Below are positions 6,178 to 9,567 of a stretch of DNA of 9,567 bases, piece by piece. This DNA comes from DUUI01 sp964345765. Its GTDB lineage: Bacteria; Bacillota_I; Bacilli_A; Erysipelotrichales; Erysipelotrichaceae. The notes beneath the pieces were generated by a model, which saw nothing but the letters and a program-made list of their open reading frames with translations, was not told where the DNA came from and made no database searches. The translations under genes were made by a program, and so were the position numbers. The stretch covers positions 1-9,567 of the forward strand of contig CAYFSJ010000036.1 of assembly GCA_964345765.1 (NCBI GenBank). The letters are read 5' to 3'. Each line of letters starts with the position of its first letter. Positions within the stretch are counted from its first letter, which is position 1.

Positions 6178-7141
6178 TGAGATACAATGTGATAATCCCG
6201 TTGTTTTAGCACCGATGGCCGGTGTAACCAACTTGGCCTTTAGACAGATTTGTGTCGAGTATAAACCAGGGCTTTATTTCAATGAAATGGTGAGTGATCA
6301 AGCTCTCTATTATCGAAACGATAGAACAATTCAAATGTTAGAGACCCTGCCACAAGAACATCCGATTGTTTTTCAAATCTTTGGCCATGATGCGAAATAT
6401 CTGGTTAAGGGTGCACAGTATTTAGATAAACAGACCAATTGTGACATCATCGACTTTAATATGGGTTGCCCAGTTCGAAAAATAACCAAACAAGGGTCTG
6501 GTTCTGCACTGATGCAAGATATTACAAAAGCGAGTGAACTTGTCTATCAAATGAAACAAAGCATTGATAAACCACTTACTGTAAAACTCAGAGCAGGTTG
6601 GGATAAGGACTCTATCAATGTGGTAGAAATGTCCAAAGCCCTAGAGAAAGCAGGCGCAAGTGCTCTGTTTGTTCATCCTCGAACTCGTGCTCAAATGTAT
6701 GAGGGGAAATCAGACTGGTCACTCATTAAACAAGTCAAAGAAGCAGTTACTATTCCTGTTGTAGGCAATGGGGATATCTTAAGTGGTCAAGATGCATTGG
6801 ATATGATCAACCAAACAGGTTGTGATGGTGTAATGATCGGACGAGGTATGTTAGGAAAACCTTGGTTAATTCAAGAAATTAAAGATGCGATTGATAATAA
6901 GGAATCACTCTTTAATCCAGATTTAGACTATCGATTTAATATGCTACTTAATCATGCTCGAAAATTAATTGACTTAATGGGCGAGGAAAACGGGATGAAA
7001 CAGATGCGTTCTCATGCGGCTTGGGGCTTTAAAGGATTACCCAATAGTCATGTTGTTAAGAAGGACTTAGTACAGATGAAAACGTATCAACAATTTGTTA
7101 CAATATTGGATGAATATAAAGGACGTGGATATGATGAATGA
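6164..7141 (+). CDS. dusB: tRNA-dihydrouridine synthase, DusB type
   Basis: This FMN enzyme reduces specific uridines in the tRNA D-loop to dihydrouridine using NADPH. The 325-residue product is a TIM barrel plus helical domain. Visible motifs are the FMN-binding L-A-P-M-A-G-V-T (15-22), N-E-M-V-S (40-44), Q-I-F-G (71-74), D-F-N-M-G-C-P (97-103) with catalytic Cys102, K-x-R-A-G-W (141-146), H-P-R-T-R (171-175), G-N-G-D-I (201-205) and G-V-M-I-G-R-G (222-228), a phosphate-binding turn. The ATG overlaps the hslO 3' end by 14 bases with only a weak AAAGAA upstream, which implies translational coupling. The stop overlaps the lysS start by 11 bases. DusB is the usual Dus paralogue at this hslO/lysS position in Bacillota; substrate uridine is not readable from sequence. 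Confidence 0.93.
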   Translation: MLKIDEIQCDNPVVLAPMAGVTNLAFRQICVEYKPGLYFNEMVSDQALYYRNDRTIQMLETLPQEHPIVFQIFGHDAKYLVKGAQYLDKQTNCDIIDFNMGCPVRKITKQGSGSALMQDITKASELVYQMKQSIDKPLTVKLRAGWDKDSINVVEMSKALEKAGASALFVHPRTRAQMYEGKSDWSLIKQVKEAVTIPVVGNGDILSGQDALDMINQTGCDGVMIGRGMLGKPWLIQEIKDAIDNKESLFNPDLDYRFNMLLNHARKLIDLMGEENGMKQMRSHAAWGFKGLPNSHVVKKDLVQMKTYQQFVTILDEYKGRGYDE

Positions 7142-8615
7142 ACATTTAGGAGAACAAGAATTAGTTAGACGAGAAAAGCTCGAAGAACTAAAGAAGATGG
7201 GGATTGACCCATTTGGTCATGCGTTTAAGAGAACGCATCATACTAAAGAAATCTTTGATAAATATGAACACTCAAGTAAGGAAGAACTTGAGATTTTAGA
7301 CCAACATGTAATCATTGCCGGTCGTATAATGACTAAGCGTGTCATGGGGAAAGCTGGCTTTATGCATATCCAAGATAAAGATGGCCAGATTCAAGTCTAT
7401 GTCCGTAAAGACATGGTTGGAGATCAACAATTTGATTATTATAAACACACAGACCTAGGTGATATTGTCGGGGTCGAAGGGAAAGTATTTAGAACCAATC
7501 ATGGTGAATTATCAATTAAGGTTGAAAACTTAACACACTTAACCAAATCACTGAGAGTGTTACCAGATAAGTTCCATGGTTTAGTCGATAAAGAAGAGCG
7601 TTATCGTAGACGCTATCTTGACCTTATTAGTAATGATAAAGCCAGAGAGATTGCGTTTTTTAGACCAAAAGTAATTCGTGCGATTCAACATTATTTTGAC
7701 TCTCAAGGATTAGTAGAAGTTGAAACACCAATCCTTCACTCTATTTTAGGGGGGGCTGCTGCCAGACCATTTGTGACTCATCACAATACCTTAGATATGG
7801 ACTTTTATTTAAGAATCGCGACAGAGCTTCCACTAAAACGTTTAATTGTAGGTGGAATGGAAGGTGTTTATGAAATTGGTCGTCTCTTTAGAAACGAAGG
7901 AATGGACTCCACTCATAATCCAGAATTTACAACCGTAGAAGCGTATGTCGCTTATAGTGACATGGAAGGGATGATGGATTTAACAGAAGGGTTAATAGAG
8001 TCGGTTGCTAAAGAGACTCTTAACAAAACAGAAGTTGAATATAAAGGACATACCATTAATTTAGCTGGACCATTTAAACGTATTACAATGGTTGAGGCTA
8101 TCAAAGAAGAAACAGGCATTGACTTTTTAGAGGTAGATCAACAACAAGCTCTCGATCTAGCTAAAGAACATGGTATTGAATTGGATAATCACCAACAACA
8201 ATATGGTCATGTTATTGCTGAGTTCTTCGATAAATATTGTGAACATAAAATGATTCAACCGACATTTGTGTATAGTTATCCTTTAGAGATTTCCCCTTTG
8301 GCTAAGTCAAATGCTCAAGATCCAAGATTTACTGATCGTTTTGAATTGTTCATTGCGGGTAATGAATACTGTAATGCCTTCTCAGAATTAAATGATCCGA
8401 TTGATCAAAGAAGACGCTTTGAAGACCAACTTAAGGAAAAAGAATTAGGGAATGTTGAAGCCAATGAGATGGACGTTGATTTTGTTGAAGCACTCGAATA
8501 CGGTTTACCACCAACAGGAGGTTTAGGCCTTGGTGTCGATCGCTTAGTGATGCTTTTAACTGGTCAGGAATCTATTCGTGAGGTTCTCTTGTTCCCGCAT
8601 ATGAGAAATAAATAA
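7131..8615 (+). CDS. lysS: lysyl-tRNA synthetase, class II
   Basis: LysS charges tRNA-Lys with lysine. The 494-residue length equals typical bacterial LysS. After an N-terminal helix (R-R-x-K-L-x-x-L) and D-P-F-G comes an OB-fold anticodon-binding domain (about 60-140). The class II core has motif 1 around V-E-V-E-T-P-I-L, the G-G-A-A-A-R-P-F segment, motif 2 F-R-N-E-G (253-257) with H-N-P-E-F-T, A-F-S-E-L-N-D-P near the C-terminus, and motif 3 G-G-L-G-L-G-V-D-R-L (463-472). The frame stays open further upstream but only from non-canonical codons. AAAGGA (7118-7123) lies 7 bases before ATG 7131, which is followed by a second ATG at 7134, so 7131 (or 7134) is the start. There is an 11-base overlap with dusB. 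No lysine riboswitch or T-box leader is present. Confidence 0.96.
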   Translation: MMNEHLGEQELVRREKLEELKKMGIDPFGHAFKRTHHTKEIFDKYEHSSKEELEILDQHVIIAGRIMTKRVMGKAGFMHIQDKDGQIQVYVRKDMVGDQQFDYYKHTDLGDIVGVEGKVFRTNHGELSIKVENLTHLTKSLRVLPDKFHGLVDKEERYRRRYLDLISNDKAREIAFFRPKVIRAIQHYFDSQGLVEVETPILHSILGGAAARPFVTHHNTLDMDFYLRIATELPLKRLIVGGMEGVYEIGRLFRNEGMDSTHNPEFTTVEAYVAYSDMEGMMDLTEGLIESVAKETLNKTEVEYKGHTINLAGPFKRITMVEAIKEETGIDFLEVDQQQALDLAKEHGIELDNHQQQYGHVIAEFFDKYCEHKMIQPTFVYSYPLEISPLAKSNAQDPRFTDRFELFIAGNEYCNAFSELNDPIDQRRRFEDQLKEKELGNVEANEMDVDFVEALEYGLPPTGGLGLGVDRLVMLLTGQESIREVLLFPHMRNK

Positions 8616-8624
8616 AATTTAAAC

Positions 8625-8651
8625 GACTCCCTTAATTGGGAGTTTTCTTTT
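8625..8651 (+). terminator. intrinsic terminator after lysS
   Basis: ACTCCC (8626-8631) pairs with GGGAGT (8638-8643) around a 6-base loop TTAATT, followed by TTTTCTTTT. It lies about 10 bases after the lysS TAA and should end the hslO-dusB-lysS unit. Confidence 0.85.
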
Positions 8652-8683
8652 AGATAATACTGACTTAACCATCAATAAAGATA

Positions 8684-8727
8684 TTCTTAATAAACAGAGG
8701 TTATCATTAAGAAAAGGAGTGATAACT
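8684..8727 (+). promoter_or_regulatory. two mutually exclusive hairpins around a ribosome binding site
   Basis: Hairpin A pairs GGTTATCA (8699-8706) with TGATAACT (8720-8727), seven Watson-Crick pairs plus one G-U. Its 13-base loop displays AAAAGGAG (8712-8719). Hairpin B pairs TTCTTAAT (8684-8691) with ATTAAGAA (8706-8713), eight pairs, and covers the 5' edge of the ribosome site. They share base 8706 and interleave, so they cannot both form. The GTTATCA/TGATAAC palindrome could equally be a protein operator. The repeats are directly visible; any switching function is inferred. Confidence 0.4.
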
Positions 8728-8850
8728 ATTAGAAAGTCAAAAAGACAATTAAGAATTGTTCAAAAGGCTAGATTAATCTATTATCGCCAGTGCAATACAA
8801 TCAGAAGCAGTTTCTTTTATATCAGACGGCAGACCTATCTTAAGGATTAA
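8728..8850 (+). CDS. doubtful small basic ORF, 40-43 codons, non-standard start
   Basis: I do not recognise this product. An open frame ends at TAA 8848-8850 and encodes an arginine/lysine-rich peptide beginning R-K-S-K-R-Q-L-R and ending Y-L-K-D, with one Cys and a short aromatic patch (S-S-F-F-Y). A near-perfect ribosome site, AAAAGGAG then TGAT (8712-8723), points to an ATT codon at 8728 as start, 8 bases downstream. The only conventional start in frame, GTG 8719, overlaps the ribosome site itself. The frame stays open further upstream but without ATG, GTG or TTG. It lies between the lysS terminator and the osmC promoter with no clear promoter of its own. It may be a real small gene with a rare start, a gene whose ATG mutated, or chance. 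Arginine codons CGC and CGG look unlike the AGA/CGT preference of its neighbours. Confidence 0.3.
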   Translation: MRKSKRQLRIVQKARLIYYRQCNTIRSSFFYIRRQTYLKD

Positions 8851-8854
8851 TATC

Positions 8855-8872
8855 ATGTGAAAAATTACACAT
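8855..8872 (+). promoter_or_regulatory. CRP/FNR-like palindrome before the osmC promoter
   Basis: ATGTGAAAAATTACACAT (8855-8872) has five-base arms ATGTG/CACAT plus inner AA/TT symmetry. It fits TGTGA-N6-TCACA with one mismatch, the pattern used by Crp/Fnr-family regulators, including ArcR-type proteins in Bacillota. It abuts and shares one base with the -35 box at 8872, so its centre is about 42-44 bases before the expected start site, near the class II activator position. The regulator is inferred, not shown. Confidence 0.4.
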
Positions 8873-8900
8873 TGACTAAATAACCGGATAGTGGTATGGT
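8872..8900 (+). promoter_or_regulatory. sigma-A-type promoter of the osmC-family gene
   Basis: TTGACT (8872-8877) and TATGGT (8895-8900) are separated by exactly 17 bases, with a TG at 8892-8893 forming an extended -10. Transcription should begin near 8907, giving a very short leader of about 16 bases that holds AGGAGG (8910-8915), 7 bases before the ATG. Confidence 0.75.
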
Positions 8901-8922
8901 GACCTAAAGAGGAGGATCAATC

Positions 8923-9363
8923 ATGATTGAAACTTTCAAAGCAGTTACCACTAAAACAGAAACCGGTCTACAAGTAGAAGCACAAGCAAGAGGATTTAAA
9001 GTCATTTTAGATGAACCAAAATCACTAGGAGGAACTGACACAGGAATGAACCCAGTTGAGATGATTCTATGTGCACTGGGTGCTTGTCAAACAATTTGTG
9101 TCGCAGCCTTTGCGAAGGCACAAAACTTCACATACGAAGGATTCCATGTAGAACTTGAAGGAGATTTAGATCCAGATGGTTTCATGGGTAAAGCAGATGT
9201 TAGAAATGGATTTCAAGAAATTCGTTTTTCAATGCATTTTAAAACAGATGAACCTCAAGAAAAATGTGAAGCATTTGCTGAGTTTGTCGAAAACACATGT
9301 CCTGTTGGGGATAATTTAGCCAATGGAACTAAATTAGTGTTAACTAAGGTTGTAAAAGAGTAA
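8923..9363 (+). CDS. OsmC/Ohr-family thiol peroxidase-like protein
   Basis: OsmC-family proteins reduce organic hydroperoxides in the cytosol with a reactive cysteine pair and often respond to oxidative or osmotic stress. The 146-residue length and fold signatures fit: M-N-P-V-E-M-I-L-C-A-L-G-A-C (42-55) with the family glutamate at Glu46 and peroxidatic candidate Cys55, a beta-rich middle with V-E-L-E-G-D-L-D, and E-N-T-C-P-V-G-D (123-130) with resolving candidate Cys126. Additional cysteines at 50, 59 and 115 are not family landmarks. It is closer in motif to the general OsmC group (L-G-A-C) than to classical Ohr (A-A-C-F), so the substrate is uncertain. The start is fixed by GAGGAGGATC upstream. 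It has its own promoter and terminator, so it is monocistronic. Confidence 0.9.
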   Translation: MIETFKAVTTKTETGLQVEAQARGFKVILDEPKSLGGTDTGMNPVEMILCALGACQTICVAAFAKAQNFTYEGFHVELEGDLDPDGFMGKADVRNGFQEIRFSMHFKTDEPQEKCEAFAEFVENTCPVGDNLANGTKLVLTKVVKE

Positions 9364-9373
9364 TTATTAAACA

Positions 9374-9400
9374 AAAAAGCACTGAAAAGTGCTTTTTCTT
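9374..9400 (+). terminator. intrinsic terminator after the osmC-family gene
   Basis: AAAAAGCACT (9374-9383) pairs perfectly with AGTGCTTTTT (9388-9397) around a GAAA tetraloop, followed by CTT. Its last T's are the first bases of the next gene's -35 box, so terminator and promoter share bases 9399-9400. Confidence 0.88.
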
Positions 9401-9427
9401 GACTTGATAGCGCTCAGATTCTATAAT
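9399..9427 (+). promoter_or_regulatory. strong sigma-A-type promoter of the LEA-like gene
   Basis: TTGACT (9399-9404) and TATAAT (9422-9427) are spaced by 17 bases, the closest to consensus in the window. Transcription should start near 9434, and AAGGAGG (9441-9447) lies 5 bases before the ATG at 9453. Both halves and the ribosome site predict high expression when not repressed. Confidence 0.82.
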
Positions 9428-9432
9428 TTGAG
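9413..9432 (+). promoter_or_regulatory. candidate operator over the -10 box
   Basis: CTCAGATT (9413-9420) and AATTTGAG (9425-9432) form an inverted repeat with one G-T mismatch in eight and a 4-base spacer. It covers the whole TATAAT box, a position typical of a repressor site. No regulator can be named from the motif. Confidence 0.35.
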
Positions 9433-9452
9433 TAAGAAAAAAGGAGGTCCAT

Positions 9453-9567
9453 ATGGGATTAAAAGAAACTTTAAAAGGAATAATCAATAAAACAAAGGAT
9501 GTAACAGAAGACGTTGTTGATAAGACAAAAGATGTAACAGGCGATGTTTGGGAAAAAACCAAAGATG
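9453..9567 (+). CDS. LEA-like 11-residue repeat protein, 5' part only
   Basis: The gene runs off the window after 38 codons. The visible part starts M-G-L-K-E-T-L-K-G and then enters a regular 11-residue repeat, K-T-K-D-V-T-x-D-V-x-x, at residues 13-23 and 24-34, with a third copy begun at 35. Such hydrophilic 11-mer repeats with alternating charged and small residues form amphipathic helices in group 3 LEA-like and related bacterial stress proteins; CsbD/YtxH-like small stress proteins are an alternative until the rest is seen. There is no signal peptide, so a cytosolic location is expected. A near-consensus promoter with an operator-like palindrome and an excellent ribosome site suggests an inducible, highly expressed product. 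The preceding neighbour is an osmotic/oxidative stress-family gene, consistent with a stress role. Confidence 0.7.
   Translation, partial: MGLKETLKGIINKTKDVTEDVVDKTKDVTGDVWEKTKD
9489..9567 (+). repeat. 33-bp in-frame tandem repeat
   Basis: Units 9489-9521 and 9522-9554, plus a partial third from 9555, encode the 11-residue repeat of the LEA-like gene. Shared cores include GATGTAACAG in the first two units, and AAAGATG at the start of the second and third. The DNA copies are diverged at several sites but the protein pattern is kept, which suggests selection on the protein rather than very recent duplication. Confidence 0.7.

Noticed and set aside
7095..7130. Upstream extension of lysS to 7095
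   Set aside because: The extension begins at ATT, adds residues with no match to the LysS N-terminus and lies deeper in dusB; AAAGGA fits ATG 7131.
7082..7140. Lysine riboswitch or T-box control of lysS
   Set aside because: lysS starts within dusB, so there is no leader in which such an RNA could sit.
8773..8856. Leftward 27-codon ORF (ATG at 8854-8856) antisense to the doubtful basic ORF
   Set aside because: It has no ribosome site or promoter, and its length is within chance for AT-rich DNA.
9344..9562. Leftward open frame of 72 codons at the right edge
   Set aside because: It crosses a terminator, a consensus promoter and a ribosome site of the opposite strand; its repetitive residues merely mirror the 33-bp repeat of the LEA-like gene.
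1..9567. CRISPR arrays, tRNA or rRNA genes, insertion sequences
   Set aside because: Intergenic spaces are all short and contain only terminators, promoters and small inverted repeats; no regularly spaced repeats, cloverleaf sequences or transposase motifs were seen.

Overview
The window is AT-rich bacterial DNA with strong AAGGAGG-type ribosome binding sites, short intergenic gaps and Bacillota-like proteins. TGA is used as a genuine stop codon (end of hslO, end of dusB), so this is not a genetic-code-4 mycoplasma. The gene order tilS - hpt - ftsH - hslO - dusB - lysS is a compressed form of the Bacillus tilS-hprT-ftsH-...-lysS region, with no coaX or folate genes between. A low-GC Bacillota lineage or a standard-code relative of Mollicutes (Acholeplasma/Izemoplasma/Haloplasma/Erysipelotrichia-like) fits best. 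This placement is inference from gene order and sequence style.

Layout. Positions 1-55 hold the tail of a possible rightward gene and a perfect bidirectional hairpin. Positions 48-440 carry two tiny leftward lipoprotein genes; the first (351-440) encodes only 29 residues. A divergent intergenic region (441-517) precedes the rightward genes. msrB (518-934), tilS (915-2150) and an AlkD-like DNA alkylation repair gene (2140-2793) overlap one another and end at a small terminator. hpt (2869-3405) and ftsH (3420-5258) follow from a new extended -10 promoter. A further terminator hairpin sits immediately before hslO (5296-6177), dusB (6164-7141) and lysS (7131-8615), which overlap in series and end at a strong terminator. 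The 307 bases from 8616 to 8922 contain a hairpin-framed ribosome binding site, a doubtful 40-43 codon basic ORF, and the osmC promoter with a CRP/FNR-like palindrome. An OsmC-family gene (8923-9363), a terminator and a consensus promoter follow, then the start of a gene encoding 11-residue LEA-like repeats that runs off the window.

How the genes fit together. The core is housekeeping: tRNA maturation and charging (TilS lysidine, DusB dihydrouridine, LysS lysyl-tRNA), purine salvage (Hpt) and membrane protein quality control (FtsH). Around it are damage and stress functions: MsrB (methionine sulfoxide repair), HslO (redox-switched chaperone), OsmC-type peroxidase, the AlkD-like protein and the LEA-like protein. 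I see no mobile element, CRISPR array, rRNA or tRNA, and no convincing new multigene system. The points most worth a second look are the micro-lipoprotein that resembles both ends of its neighbour, the possible leaderless msrB, the unusual start region near 8699-8730, and the stress-gene operators.
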